Assembly: GCA_002989075.1 (NCBI GenBank)
Contig: PSQN01000004.1
Coordinates: 1,944,488-2,008,487 of the forward strand
Direction of reading: 5' to 3'
Length of the DNA: 64,000 bases
From: Arthonia radiata
Lineage: Eukaryota > Ascomycota > Arthoniomycetes > Arthoniales > Arthoniaceae
The notes below the pieces were generated by a model. The model was not told the DNA's origin. It ran no database searches and worked only from the letters and a program-made list of their open reading frames with translations. A program made the position numbers and the translations under genes. Shown here piece by piece: positions 18,525 through 31,800 of the stretch (position 1 is the stretch's first letter; each line of letters begins with the position of its first letter).

Positions 18525-21500
18525 ATGGTTGTCCCAGCCATAGATACTCCGCGCACTGACTTTGCCGCCTCCTTCACGCAAAATGGCCACCAGCTTGCCG
18601 ACTTCACTCAATCATCTATTCCATCTCCGTCCAAGGAAAGAAACGACCTCGTCCAAGGTTTGCGACGCCATCGAGGACTCGAGCAAAGGACGCCGCGATC
18701 ACGGTCGGTATTTGCAGAGCGCAACAATCTCGCAAACGGCAAGCCAGAGTTCACGCCGTTGTTGAAGAGCGCAACCCGCAACCGATCGGCTTTTGCGGGC
18801 AAAGAAAACCTTGCTATCAATGGACATAAGCCTACTACACCCGCGGGGTTCCGCGAAAGCTACAGAAGCGACCTGCCAGACCTGCCGGAACATTCCTCGG
18901 TCTTGTTTGAAGATGATACCGCTAGCGAGCAAGGCAAGTCAGCCACTCCGCAGCTACCGCATAGTAGCAGTAGTGTGGTAGCGACACCCGTTCCGGCGCT
19001 TGAGAGCAAAGGCCGAAACGGTCTAGGAGAAGCTCAGTATGGAAACCTGCGCGAACAAGAGGCTGTAAGTCCTTGATGCGTCCGAAACTCTCTAACGTGG
19101 ACATTAATTGTGTTGTACAGCGCGTTGAGCAGCTCGACAAGGAAAACTTCGGCCTGAAGCTCAAGATTCATTACCTTGAGGAAGCATACAGAAAGAGCGG
19201 CAAAGAGTTCCACGATGGCTTAGTAAAGCAACTCACCGACCTGCAGGTGGACAAGGTTACGTTGCAACGCGATCTCAAACACTACCGTCGGCAGCTTAGT
19301 CAAACCCAAAAGGAGCTCGACAACAAGCGCAAGACGGGGGACGCATCCGTCGACGCAGAACTTCAACGACTACAGCAAGCACTGTCAGATCGAGAGGAGG
19401 AAGTGAGGAGGCTGCAACACAGCGCAGATACAGCGGAAGATTGTCGAAGAGAGGCCGAAAAGCTACGCGATGAGGTTGGCGACCTCGAACATGAATTGCG
19501 ACAGAAGGACCAGGAGCTCGATGAGAAGGATGAGCAGACCGAAGAACTCCAACGGTCAAGTGCTTCATCGCAACAGGTTGAAGATCTAAAGGCGCAGCTT
19601 GAGGAGCGCGAGGATGATATCAAAGGCTTGCAGGATGCGTTACGAAGTGCAAGCGCTGATCATGACCGAAAGCTTCGGGAAAAAGATCGCGCGCTCGAAT
19701 TGAAAGATGATGAGGTACGCGACCTGGAAGAAGAGCTCAAGAGCGCCAGCCGTGAGGAATCATTCGCAGCCAAAAGTCGCGAGATTGATGGTCACCAAGC
19801 TGCGATCGATCGCCTGCGACAGCAGCTTGAATCGTCTGCTGCAAAAGCCAAACAGGAACTCGCGGATCTCAGTTCACAGTTAGAGCAAGCAGAACGGAGA
19901 GCAGCGTCTGAGTCGCGGCAACGAGAAGGGGATGTCGACAAACGTGACCGTGAGATACGCACTCTGGAGCAGAAGTTGTCCAACGTTGAAGGCCGCAGTG
20001 AGGCAGCGGAGAAGCTTCAAGATCAAATTTCTGACCTCGAATCAGACCTTCAACAGAAGGAACGAAGCCTTGAGGAGAGGGAAGACCTTGTTGATGACCT
20101 CAGAAGCAAGATTCGGCAGATTGAAAGTGACTCAGATGAAGAGCTAATGGCCGCGCAGGATCGCATCCAAGAACTCGAAGTCGAGCAGGAGCGGAACCTC
20201 AAGGATCTGCAAGCGCTTCGAGATGCAGAGAACAAGGGCGATGCAAGCCGGTCGCAGGCTTTGGAGAGTGCTCAAGCCCGCATCGAAGAGCTTGAAAGTG
20301 CCTCTAGCCAAGCTCGAGAAACGGAAAGGCACCTGCAAAAAGAGACGCATCGTCTGCGGGACGATGTGAAGCATCTCGAGAACGAGCTAGACGAGAAGGA
20401 GAGTGCAGCGAAAGACAACACCAGCACTTGGGACCGACAGCGACGTACGCTTGAGGCTGATCGTGCACGAGCTAACGAGAAAGTAAAGAGCCTGGAGAGC
20501 GCAATTTCCCAACTTCGTGAATCCGAAGGTACATTATCTGGCAAAGAAATGGCACTGCAGAAAATGCTGGAGGATGGCAGGAACCAGCATGAATCAGACT
20601 CGTCTGCCATGCGGAAGCAGATTGACGAGGCCACTGCCGAGCGTGATCAGCTCAAGTCTTCTTTGCAGAAGACCACCGCCCAGCTTCGTGATGCAGAGTC
20701 TCAGGGCTCTTCTGCCTCCCAGGGCGTACGAACTCTGCAAGATAAGATCCATTCTCTCGAAGACGAGATTGATGTCATGCAAACAACACACGATGAGGAA
20801 GCCTCGCGCTCGGAGGACGAGCTTGCTGCTGTACGCTCCGAGGCGGAGTCTCTGCGCCGCCAACTGTCAGGACTGAGGCAAGATCTCGCGAAGGCACAAT
20901 CCAATCATGCCGCTGCCAAAGCAGCACTCGTCGACTTGCAATATTCGAACAAGCGCCACACGCCGAGCCCCAAGACTACACCTCCCGCCGCTCGTCAAAT
21001 GCGTCAACGAGTCCAACAGCTTGAATCAGACATGCAGGCGGCAGCCAAGCTTGAGGCCGAGCTCAAAGAGGTTGACGATGAGCGGCGAGCTTTGCAACAG
21101 CGTCTTGAAGAAGCTGAAGCACGCCAGAGAGCATCACCCGATGACGCCGCCACGCTCGTCGACTCTGCTTCACCTTGCCGATCGCCCTCCCGCCAACGCA
21201 CTTCAGAATCTGAACTGTCTTCCCTTCGATCTCAGCTTGTCTCCCTCCACCAAGAACGCACCCAACTCGAAGACGACCTTGACCTCCTCACTTCTGATCT
21301 CGAAGTCGCCACTTCCGCCCGTGATGCCGCACTGACTACAGTCCGCGACCTCCGTAAACAGCTTGCCGACGCCACCCGCGCCGCAGACCACAAATATCAC
21401 TCTCAAGTCGCCGAGTACGAACGCGACATTGCCAACCTCGAAGACGAACTCTCATCCGCCCGCGCCGCGCAAAGAGAACACGAGATCAAAGCCGACTCCG

Positions 21501-22324
21501 CGAACGCTACTGTCGCACGTTTGCGTAAGCGCCTTGAAGGGGCGGAGAATGACCTTGCCACTTCACGTGCACGCGAGCGGACAAGCAGTGAAAGCCCGGA
21601 GACGGGTCGACGAGAGCGCAGAGAACTGCAGGATGCAATCCGCCGCGCTGAGCGGAAGGTCGACGATCTACAAGCGCAACTGTCAGACCGCGACGCTGAG
21701 GTGCTGTCAACGCAGTCGCGTTATTCGGACCTGCAAAGTCAACTACAGACTCTGCAGAGAGATCGACGGGCCGCTCTTGCACGCGCGCAGAATCTGCAGA
21801 GTGAACTCGCCTCTCTGCGCGCGTCGTCAATTGACGATATCGCGTTGCAGAAGCTGCAGAATCGTCACGCTGCTGAACTTAGGGGGTTGGCTAAGCAGAT
21901 CGAATACCTGTCTGCCAAGTGCTCGCGCGCAGAACGACTTCGACAAGATGCGGCCTTTGCGAAGGGTTACGTTGCCAAGGTGGTCGAGGTCTACGCGCGA
22001 GTACACAAGATGGACCTCAGACTCGTGCGTGAGATGGGTGTTCATGTCCCGATCGAAGGGGAGCAGGTAGTGAGCACGCCGAAGAAGTTAGGTGGTGGCG
22101 TTGACGCTACGCCAAGAAGTGTGCGAAAGAGGCCTGTGCAAGAGGAGGTTGTGGCAAGAAGGAGGGAAAAGAGGCCAAGTCTGAGGCAAGTGGCTTACGT
22201 GGTTAGAGCGGCAGTGAGGATTAAAAAACGGCAAGAACATTGGGCAGAGTGCAGGAGGAATCATGAGAAGGTACTGGGAAAATGGCGAGCACTGAAGGAG
22301 GAGAGGAGGGCGGGCAAGGTGTAA
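18525..22324 (+). CDS. PCP1: spindle pole body gamma-tubulin anchor, PCP1/SPC110 type
   Basis: A long coiled-coil protein of 1247 residues that would tether gamma-tubulin complexes to the spindle pole body. Exons 18525-19064 and 19121-22324 flank a 56-nt intron (donor GTAAGT, branch CTAAC, acceptor GTACAG). The first 175 residues are disordered with Ser/Thr-Pro sites. The centrosomin motif 1 (CM1) follows across the junction: REQEA-RVEQLDKENFGLKLKIHYLEEA then DKVTLQRDLKHYRRQL. About 900 residues of heptad coiled coil lead to a PACT-like C-terminal domain near residues 1096-1165 (HAAELRGLAKQIEYLSAKC...LRLVREMGV) and a basic tail. CM1 plus PACT points to PCP1/PcpA rather than the related Mto1/ApsB, but that alternative is not excluded. 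The ATG in ggcaATGG was chosen over an in-frame ATG at 18366. Confidence 0.85.
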
Positions 22325-22615
22325 TTGGATATTGTAATGGTGCCTGGGTATTATTTCGTATCGGATACGTCCTGTGTTCGGGATGAATGAACGGTTTCTC
22401 AATCTAACCAAGGTGTCAGACCCTTGTATCTTGCAACACGTTTTGTTCTAGATATCGTGGATCGTGCGCACGTGTCTCATCAAGATGGACTGTACATCGC
22501 CCCCTCAAGAGTTCTCAGGATGCGAGCGGTGTGGAACTCTGTTGCTCGACGCGAATACTGCATGATGAACATGTACTGCAGCTCAACAAACTGGTACTGG
22601 ACATATTGCCGCACG

Positions 22616-24283
22616 TCAGATATTCCTATCCTTCTTCTTCTTTCCCCTTACATTGCCCGGCTGCCCATACTTCTCTTGGGCAGGCGGCGCGGCATGGCCA
22701 AAGTCCTTCAGATGCTGATGCATGCGCGTTTTGCTGGGGAAGGCAGCCTGACACACTGCGCACTTGAATTTGAGCTCTTCATTTTCGAGTGCGGCGGCTT
22801 GGGCGGCTTTCTTCTCCCGCTTCGTTGCGGCTTTGCCTTTCTTGGGTTCATTCGTGAGCGGTGAAGCCGGCGTGGACGCTGTAGTCGAGTTCTCATTATT
22901 GGCGTGCCTGTCGTGGCTCGTTGAATGTTTTGTGTCATCGAATGTGGTGTCTTTTAGTGTCGTAGGCAGATGGTCTCCTGAGTCTTGGTCTTCATTCGTC
23001 GTCTTGTCATCTTCATCATCATCTTTTTCAATGTGCGATCTTTTGTCTTCATTCAGAGCTTCTGAGGCGTTCGCTTCTGGACTTTCGACATCCTCTACTT
23101 TAGGACCACCGTCCGCACCCTTCGGGTCCACGTCATCAGCCTCTCCATCAGTACCATCGTTCTCCTCGCCTTCATCTTCATCCAGCCCCACGCGATGCCC
23201 TTCGTTCTTTAACTTCCTCTTCAGAGCCTGCACGGCCTTTCTATGCTTATTGCTTTTCTCATGAGTCTCATACTGTTTTTCACTCTTGAACACCTTCCTG
23301 CACGCCATGCACTCGAAATGCTCTTCCTCGCTGCTGCTCTCATCGAACGTCCCCTCTTCCACACCCTGACCTACCGGCTCTTCGTCCTCTCTACTCCTCG
23401 CCCACGCCGGCACAGCACCCTCAGCATCTTGCCTTGCGCGCTCATTGGCTGCACGCATGCGCGCTGCCTGCGCTCTACTCGCGTCTTGCAGGACCTTCTG
23501 TCGCTCTGCCTCCGTCTGCGTATTCGGGGTATATCGCGGATCTCTTTTCCTCACAAAAGCAATGAGACTTCTCACCGCGTCATTGAACTCCGCGATGCCT
23601 TCCCTTCTGAAGCGTGCGTTCTCTTTCTCGATCAGCCTCCTCATGCGCCGATCTTCCGCATCGCTCGTGCGATACTTGTCCTGCCATGCGAAGCTTTTGA
23701 CTGTACTGAACCCAGACCATGCTGCGTAAAACTGCCTGACGCCCTCATTGTGTGTGTCGTCCTTGTGCCCAAAGCTGGGATAGTCCGGGGTGTCCTCATC
23801 TTGTTTGCGCGCTGCCAGCTCCTCCTCGTGTGCCAACTGCTCAAAGAATTCTCGCAGGAAGCCGAAGAAGCCAGAGGGACTGTCGTCGTAGGTCATACCG
23901 CCGTGGAACTTGCACAAAAGTCTTGTGACGTCGTCCGCGCTCGTGAGGCCCACACTTGACTCGTATCCAGCTCCCCCATTTTCGGCGGAAGCGGTAGGAT
24001 CGATATCGCGCAGTATTGCATCCTCGTGCGAGTCGTACCAAGCACGCTCTTGCGGGTCCGAGAGGACTTCGTACGCAGACTGGACTGAAGCAAATTCGGC
24101 GGTTGCAGCTTCTTCGCGACCGTAGTTCCGATCGGGGTGGAGTGAGAGGGCCTTTCGCCGGTAGGCCTTCTTGATCTCGTCTTCTGTCGCAGACTTTTCG
24201 ACTTCTAGGATCTCGTAGTAGGATGTCTTGACCTCTTGAGCAGGTGCACGAGAGCCGCCGGAGGTGGACTGGCCGGCGCCCAT
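22616..24283 (-). CDS. JJJ1: J-domain zinc-finger protein JJJ1 (DNAJC21)
   Basis: A 555-residue single-exon Hsp40 co-chaperone. In yeast, Jjj1 works with Ssa Hsp70 and Rei1 to release Arx1 from cytoplasmic pre-60S particles. The J domain is at about residues 20-88 with the HPD motif intact (SLHPDRNYG). The middle has conserved [16 protein letters not shown] and a charged helical [16 protein letters not shown] zipper region. Two C2H2 zinc fingers follow: [19 protein letters not shown] and, at the C-terminus, [19 protein letters not shown]. Between them is a long acidic Asp/Glu tract. The start is the ATG at 24283 ([10 protein letters not shown]). The upstream region carries a combined CRE and ACGCGT motif. 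Confidence 0.96.
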   Translation of the reverse strand: MGAGQSTSGGSRAPAQEVKTSYYEILEVEKSATEDEIKKAYRRKALSLHPDRNYGREEAATAEFASVQSAYEVLSDPQERAWYDSHEDAILRDIDPTASAENGGAGYESSVGLTSADDVTRLLCKFHGGMTYDDSPSGFFGFLREFFEQLAHEEELAARKQDEDTPDYPSFGHKDDTHNEGVRQFYAAWSGFSTVKSFAWQDKYRTSDAEDRRMRRLIEKENARFRREGIAEFNDAVRSLIAFVRKRDPRYTPNTQTEAERQKVLQDASRAQAARMRAANERARQDAEGAVPAWARSREDEEPVGQGVEEGTFDESSSEEEHFECMACRKVFKSEKQYETHEKSNKHRKAVQALKRKLKNEGHRVGLDEDEGEENDGTDGEADDVDPKGADGGPKVEDVESPEANASEALNEDKRSHIEKDDDEDDKTTNEDQDSGDHLPTTLKDTTFDDTKHSTSHDRHANNENSTTASTPASPLTNEPKKGKAATKREKKAAQAAALENEELKFKCAVCQAAFPSKTRMHQHLKDFGHAAPPAQEKYGQPGNVRGKKKKDRNI

Positions 24284-24615
24284 GTGCTTGTTCGGTCGTA
24301 ACAGGGGACGAAAGGCGGTTCAAGCGTTCTGAATGATAGGCGTGAGCCTATGCGAGTTGAGAACTGTTCCGGCTAATGCTTTAGCTATAATTCGCGATCA
24401 CACAAGGTTTCATAAGAAATTCGTTCAACTCCGGACAACCACTTGACGTCACGCGTCCCATTCGTGTCAAAGTGACAGGGTGATAGGCAAGCGGTAGAAA
24501 TCGCAAGAGATGCAAGCTTACACAGAGGAAGTAGAGAGTTACTAATCATTTTAAAGTCTCAGACTATCATTGCCGATCGCTATGCTTGCCAACGCCTCGC
24601 TATGCAGACTTTTTT
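24284..24615. other. intergenic stretch upstream of JJJ1
   Basis: About 330 bases between the JJJ1 start and the POM152 stop, both minus strand. Apart from the CRE/ACGCGT motif at 24444-24456 nothing was recognised. Confidence 0.4.
24444..24456. promoter_or_regulatory. overlapping CRE and ACGCGT motifs upstream of JJJ1
   Basis: The sequence TGACGTCACGCGT combines a perfect ATF/CREB palindrome (TGACGTCA) and an MluI cell-cycle box (ACGCGT) sharing one base, about 160 bp upstream of the JJJ1 start. Fungal bZIP stress factors of the Atf1 type bind the first. Use is unproven. Confidence 0.35.
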
Positions 24616-27600
24616 TCACAGTTCCAACAAATGCTCATTCTCCTCCGGTGCATCCAATACCCTTCCTGCACCTTCCGGCGCAGAACCGCTCACAGTCCCT
24701 TCGTAACCGGGCCTTGCAAAGCTGCAGAAGTTGTCACGAATTGCTACTACCTCGTAGATGCCCTCCTCCGACTCCGTGATGGTCTTGCTCATGTCATTGC
24801 TCTTCAGCGTTCGCGTATCCACAACCCGACCCTGTTTGTATCCACCGGTTGCGCTCTTTTGCTTGATCATCTCGCTGCGCGTGTACGTATAGTGGAAAGG
24901 CGGGACACCTTCGAACTCGAATGTGACATCCACCGATCCTCCCGCATGAATATCGTAGCGCGCAGTCTTTCCCTTGCTCACCCGCACGCGAGGGAGATCA
25001 TGAATGATTCTGCTTACGTCTTTGACATCCGCTTTGCAGCCGCTTCCTGCGTCGCTGACACCAAGAATCGTGAAGTTGCCAGGCTTCTCCGCTATCCGCT
25101 TGAAAGTTGAGCCGGCAACTGAAGCCTTCTGGTTGGAGCCGCGGAAGTTATAATAGACAACGAAGGGTGGCGTACCCCCCAAGCTAAAGCCAAGTCTCTC
25201 CCCAACACAGTGGTGTATACGTCGAGTCTCCGCGGGCGTGAGTGATGGCGCCTCGTTGACTGAAATCTGCACGCGAGGCGCTGCATTTCCGGACGCCTGC
25301 AAGGCCTTTTGGCTGGACGGAATTGCAGAGGGAGGGTCGTAAAAGCGTTCGCAACCTATACCGTCTCTGATGCGGCGGACTACGACATTTGAAGTGCCAC
25401 TTTGGAGCGCCGAATGAGGTATTTGCAGAGAATGCGTCAGTGAGGGTATGTTTGGGATTGTGATCGTCTTAGGCTTAAGTGCCTTGCTTGATGCTTGATG
25501 CCTGATCTCAACATCAATAGTGAAAGGCGGCTGGCCCTGGAGCTTGACGGGAATGGCTTCTGATGCTTGTGAGGACTCGGGGCTTTTATTCTGGCAGAAG
25601 CTGTGGACTTTGCCGGGATTCGCGAAATTGGCTGCAGGACGGCTATGTACACGTTGTTGGATGGTAACGGCTTGATGTTTTCTTGAGTTATGATCGTAGT
25701 TATAGTCAGCCAGCTCCGTGAAAACGTAGTCATAGACACCGGCGTGGGCTGTGTCCATCTTGATCTGTGCTGCGTTGCCAGGCACATTCATCTGCACTGA
25801 AGGTCGTACAGACTTTGATCCACGCTCTGGGACGATATGCTCTTGATATTTCAGTTCGTACGGTGCGCGTCCGACAAGCGCGATGTCCGCAGAATCGTCG
25901 ACGCCCTCGCAAACGTCTGACCGTAAGAAAGTATTGCCATTCTGTTTCATGAAATCGCTTTCTGATATTACGATTTGTGGTCGGTCGACCCATCGGACAT
26001 CGAATGTTCGAGCAGCCGCATCGACAGTGCCTGGACAAAGAGCGTCATTCACCCCAATGAGCTCGTAGGTACCAGGATGTTGCACTGGCAGTCCATCGTT
26101 TGCATTTCGTAGTGTCTTCGAAGCTGTTGGCCCAAAGAGGAGGTTGCCGGAGCTGTCGTTTACCGCATGACGGAAATCCACTGTCCAAGGACCCTCGCCG
26201 ACCAAGCGAAGTGGAAGCTGCACATGCTTGGACTCGAGAGTGCGGACGGAACGCTTTCCGTCAATTTGCGCAAAGGCTGCACGAGGTCTTTGATGGCGTA
26301 CTGAGACTTTGGCGTCCTGTTGCAAAGCCTCGCGGCATCCTTGACCGTCGCTTACACCAATCAAGGCGAGCGAGTATTCACCACCCTTGGTGAGGCGATC
26401 GGTGGTGATAGTGTAGGCCGAGGCTGCAATACCATCGACTTGACGCTTTGTTCTCTGCTTGCCATGTACAAGTTCGTACTCCAAAGTCCAGGGGCCGTCA
26501 CCTGAGAACGAGACCTCGAAGTTGACGGGTTCGTCAATACATGTGGTACGAGCAGGGGTCCTGTGCGTGAAGCCGGCGTGCACCGATGGCCTAACATCCT
26601 GCTCAAAGACCAAATTTCGCTTCCTTAAGTCGATCCCCGCGTAAAGATGATCGTCCAGGGTAATCAGCTTGTACGTCCAATGTCCGGCAGAATCCGGCAC
26701 CAGCTCAAATTTTCCTCTCGGACCATCGAACGTCCTGATCTGGCTCTCGGTTGGACCATTATTTTTCTGAGATGTGTAGAGGATGGTGTAAGGAGGCGTG
26801 CCCGTCATGTTCAAGTCGACGCGCACGCCGACTTGGCGATTTGCACATTTGTCAACTAAGCCCTCGGTCTTGAAATCGATGTTTGGTGCGGGAGGATTAG
26901 CAAGCAGGAACGTAGACGGCTCTTCAACCTCCCCATCACAATGATCCGATCTGACCGAAGTCAACGTATATAAACCAGGCTCAATAACATTTTCGGCCTG
27001 TCCTGCCTTGGTCCTGAAACTTCTCTGAGCGGCATTGATGCTGTGCTCGCCGTTGTCATCAAGTGCGTCTGACGGAGTAAACTTGTAGTCCACGGAATAT
27101 TCGCTGTCGATATGTGACTTCTTATGGGAATGAAATTTGAGGGGAAAGCGAACGCGTTCGCCTGCAGCCACACGAATGGGATTCTTCGTGTAATGGCCAT
27201 CCAAAGAAACGATTGGACGCTCGTGAACAGCAAATGAATCTTCGAGTTGCCAATTTCTGGGCTTCGCAGTCTCCCGCTCAGCTCTAGGGTCGTTGTACGA
27301 TACGATGTTGCCAAGGGCGTCCGTGACCTCGTCGACTGCATAAGACCACAAACCACTTCGCGACAGGGTCTCATTCAGGGGGACCTCCACCCGCTTCGGC
27401 GCAGCCCAAGTCAGGTCAGTCTGTGAAGCGCTGACCAATGGACCTGCTCCTGGATTTCGGACCAGAGGTGACACAAAGTCTTCGGGTTGAATGCTCTGAT
27501 ACGTGATGTCCCGATCTTCGCCATTGACGGTCTTGCGATATTTGATTTTGAGGGGCGCAGACCCCTCCACTTCGATGGCAATATTCGACAGGTCCCCCCG

Positions 27601-28630
27601 ACACCTGTTTGGACCGGCAGGCTTGACGCGCGCACGTGGACACGGTACCACCACAGCCTCTGAGAGTGGGTGGCCGACTTCGAGGTTAGTTTCATCAATG
27701 ATTTTATCCAATCTGTACAGGCCAGGCTTCGATATTGAATGCTGGAGCATCTGCGCACCCGAGGGGTCTCTGTGTCCATTCTTAAGCATCTTTCGAACTG
27801 ATGAGGGACCGATCTTGATCGTTTCGTTGTAAGATGTTTCCAGATCGAATCGGATGAGCTCTATCGAGTTCGGCTTTGTCTGATTGACCTGCAGCGGCAT
27901 GGCCACTGAGGAGAAACGAGATGGCTCTAGGCATAATGGAGCTTTTGAAGGGTTGAGGAGAGCGGACCCTTCAGGAAGGACGTGGATCTCGTATTTTCCA
28001 AGAATGTGTGAAGGGTCTTGGAGTAGAGCCGCGGGCTTCACGAGGTTCTCTGAGATTGCGATCTCCCTATCCCACAAGACTTTTGTAAGCGCAACCAAAG
28101 CCGAGCCGAGCGGTATCTAGACAGTCGTCAGAACAGCGATCCATCCCCAGATTGTAGGCCCTACTTACGGGTATCCTGAACATTAATATCGCGTCAAGTA
28201 TCGAGTGGAACATGAAGAGAATCATTATCGTCGTGGAGCTCCATTCCAGCCATGGAACTCGTAAACTGGGTAGACCGAAAAGAAAGGTGCAATCGATGGC
28301 GATCCATTTCAGAAACAGCCAGAATGACTCCTCCTGATCTTGATGTAGTTTGAAAAAGTCGTAAAGCCTCCATAGCAGCAAGAGAACGTAGATGCCGGCA
28401 AGATACAGGCGCTGGGATGGAGCGTCGATGGTGTCAAAAGAGATGAGGGGAGCGTCCGCGGTGCGTTGTTGAGGATTCAGCGACTTGATGTCTGCTACAC
28501 GGGGACTGCCAAAGCTCGAGACGCCAGTAGCTGGTGGGCCATTGTGAAGTGGCTGCTGCCTCTGGGGCGTTCGGCGCGATGATGGTGGAGTGTTTGGGTA
28601 TGCGGATCGAAGTCTTGGTGTGCGGTCCAT
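24616..28630 (-). CDS. POM152: nuclear pore membrane nucleoporin POM152
   Basis: An integral membrane ring nucleoporin of 1320 residues. Exons 28169-28630 and 24616-28116 join across a 52-nt intron (donor GTAAGT, acceptor GTCTAG), giving ...AILMFRIP-IPLGSALVALTK in frame. The N-terminus is a short disordered pore-side region, then hydrophobic helices at about residues 72-92, 100-120 and 130-165 (LYLAGIYVLLLLWRLYDFF; FLKWIAIDCTFLFGLPSL; the helix spanning the junction). The remaining 1100 residues form a series of lumenal Ig-like repeats with recurring patterns such as PPFxxxYxxxxx, GxYxLxxVxDxxCxG and paired cysteines. The start gccATGGACC was chosen over a longer frame. It is divergent from UTP22, 263 bp apart. 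Confidence 0.95.
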
Positions 28631-28893
28631 GGCATGGCTAAGGCCTGGGGATAGATGTGAAGGACCGCTGGAGAGTGACGGGTTCCATTGATGTGACTGA
28701 GTTGTTGACCTGCTCAGCCGGATGATTACAGCGGCGAAAAAAAGCGTTGCGACAGAAGTGAAGCACACCAAACAGATCGGCGCGTAGGCCTATTCAGGAC
28801 GCGATTTCATCTCGTCAATTTAGGGTTACACCCTTGCCCACATTAGATATATCAACCACCATATTCCTGTGTGAAATACAGACGTCTCACAAG

Positions 28894-31800
28894 ATGGACG
28901 ACCGCCCATTGAAGAAGCGCCGCTTGTCACCGCCGGAAGACGAAAATCCCGTGGATGGCAACGGTGATGCTTCAAATTCAGATGAGGCATCCGATGGGGA
29001 TCAAAACTCATCGGACCAAGACGAACATGCTTTTGACGTTGATGGACAAGCACGGCCCGGTGGCCACGATGAAGATGTTCATCCCCTCGCCATTCACGAC
29101 AGCGTCCGGGGCATTGCTAGTAAAGGCATATCGCTGCAGCAAGCAAGCAACTCTTATGAGGCCTTGGACGGTTTCAAGCTTCAGGTCCAGGAATTGCTGC
29201 GCTCTATGACTCCCAAATTCTCTGCATCGGCAACTCATCTGGAACCAATGTTGAAGCGTGTGAAGAATTTGATCATGAGCGCTGAGACGGTGGGACCTTT
29301 TCGAGCCGCGAAGGCTTCTGTGGCGTTCTCAAAGTGTCACGGCGTTGCCGTACCCTTTCCAGACCCTCAGCCGGCCCCAGATGGTAACCATCAATTCTCT
29401 TTCTTGAAACCAGACACGGTGCAAGTGATCGGGGACTATGTCACCCGTATGGCCATAAAGGAAGATGGACTCTCACGAGTAGATGTCGCGGTGCTAATGC
29501 CGCAGACGCTGTTTACTGCCAAAGACTATCTCGACTACCGATATTTTCACAAGCGTGCGTTTTATCTGGCAAGACTAACAGCCACTATTTCGGAAGCACT
29601 GAATGACGAAGCTCAATGCAAGTACGCCCTGAGCGACGACAATCCCCTCGTCCCAATACTGCTCATTGAGCCAATACGAGGAGATAAGGAAAGTCCTTTT
29701 GCTCGCTCAAGAACTTGCATCCGCATTCTACCTCACGTCAGAGATACTCTCTTCGCACAGGACAAGCTCATGCCGCAAAGTCAATGCATCAGAGACCTGA
29801 AGCCTGCTCCGACGCCGTTCTATAACGCTTCGCTGGCCCAAGACACAGCAACCCTGTCTTTGCAGAAGCTGTTCGACGAAGTCGTTGAGACTTGCGATGG
29901 ATTTCGTGACGCTTGCAAGCTCGGACTGATATGGATGAGACAGAGGGGTTACAATAGCTCCGTGACAGGAGGTGGATTTGGAGGTCGAGAGTGGTCGAGT
30001 CTGGTTGCCATGCGCCTGAGAGATTCCAAATTCATGGGGTTGCCCTTGTTGACGCCGAGTCTAGATGGCGTGCAATTATTTAAGGCTACATTGCAGATGC
30101 TGGCGATGCACGATCTTGTCAAGAAGCCACTTGGACTAAACAACCCCTCTGAGCAGCTCAATGCTACCGGTCCCGTGCTCTTCAGCTCCAGCCTCAACCT
30201 CAACGTCCTTTTCCGGATGACCGTTTGGTCGTATGATCGATTGAGATTGGATGCCCAGATTAGTTTACGCGTGCTCAACAAGAGCGCACCGAACGCGTTC
30301 GAGTGCTGCTTCATATATCGAGTCGATGAGCCGCTTTTGAGATATGACTATGCAGCCACCATACCTACAGCTGCCGTGGAGCCCAGAGTGTTTGTGCGGT
30401 CGGACGAACCCAAGAGTATCTTCAAATTGAGAAGGCTCCACCAGGTTTTCGGCAAAGGCCTGGCCGATCGAAAAGCAGAGCTATTTCTGACTGCCCCAGA
30501 AGCTGCTCCTTGGAAGATACGGCAGGCGCAGGCTTCCTTGGACAAAGACGCTAAAGTCACTGTGAAAATTAAAACCACACCCGCGACGTTGTCCCGGAAG
30601 GTTGACCGCGGTCCATTGACAGAGGACGCGGAAGCAACTGCAGCGTTCCGAAACCTTTGGGGTAACAAAGCCGAGCTTCGACGTTTCAATGACGGTTCGA
30701 TTCGAGAAGCTGTGGGGTGGACGGCACGAGAGCCGCGCAAGCTGTTGCATCAAATAATGTCCCATTTATTGAGCATTCACTTCACGGCATTGGCCGCTAG
30801 AGAGCTCATGTTGACCGGAAATGAGTTCGATCAGGCTACAGACAATTTTGATTCGAGCTTGACTGCTTTCGATCCTGCCATGGCGATGTTTGAAACGTTG
30901 CAGAGCGACATTCGCTCCTTGGAAGAACTGCCACTTCAGATACGTCAAATCAGGCCTGCCAGCTCGACTCTCTGCTTCACATCCCGGACCATTCCTTCGC
31001 CATCTCACTCTCATTCATTTAACCCTATCGATGTCACTGTCCAGTTCGAAGGATCTGGCCGATGGCCTGACGACCTCACGGCAGTCCAAATGACGAAGGT
31101 CGCCTTTCTTCTGAGCATGAGTGAGCTGCTTCGGGCCTCGTCTAGCAAAGGTTCGACGAGGATAGGCGTCGAAAATCAATCCTCGCAAATACTCAACCGG
31201 TGTTTCCTTGCAGTGGAGTATCCTCAAGGTATGGTCTTCCATGTTCGCATTCATAATGAGCGCGAGCAGGCCTTGCTGGAGCGTCAGCTCAAGAATAGAA
31301 TGCTGAGTCCAAAAGAGCGCGAAGAGACGGCTGCTGCACTTGCTTCATACAAGAGAACCTTTGAGCGACGGCCTGCTCACGTGAGTGCTATGCAGGTCCT
31401 TGTAAGACGACATCCAGTGCTCTCGCCAGCGGCACGTCTTTTAAAGCTGTGGTTTAATGTGCATCTCCTGCACACCCACGTGTCCGAAGAGCTAGTGGAT
31501 CTCATCGCCGCACACGCCTTCGTCAATCCGTATCCCTGGTCTGCACCTACGACGGCAATGACTGGCTTTCTTCGCTCTCTGTTCTTCTTGTCACGATGGG
31601 ACTGGCAGCATGAGCCTCTTGTTGTGGACTTCAATGGTGACATTAGCAAGGAGAATAGAGATACTGTCCAGACGCGATTCGAGGCTTGGAGAAAGATCGA
31701 TCCTGCGATGAACCGCGTGGTGCTTTTCGCAGCCGCCAACTCTGATACTGACGGTACGACGTGGACTGAGTACGTCCCGAGCAAGGTCATAGCTGGCCGC

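Noticed and set aside
18160-18525. Minus-strand frame ending in a Gly/Ile/Phe-rich protein-like stretch upstream of PCP1
   Set aside because: It overlaps the ACGCGT pair, the 8-bp tandem repeat and an Arg-rich plus-strand frame, and no family or spliced partner was found. Kept as intergenic.
23243-23959. 238-codon plus-strand frame opposite JJJ1
   Set aside because: It is the antisense shadow of the charged repeats and J-domain region of JJJ1, with Leu/Cys/Arg-heavy composition.
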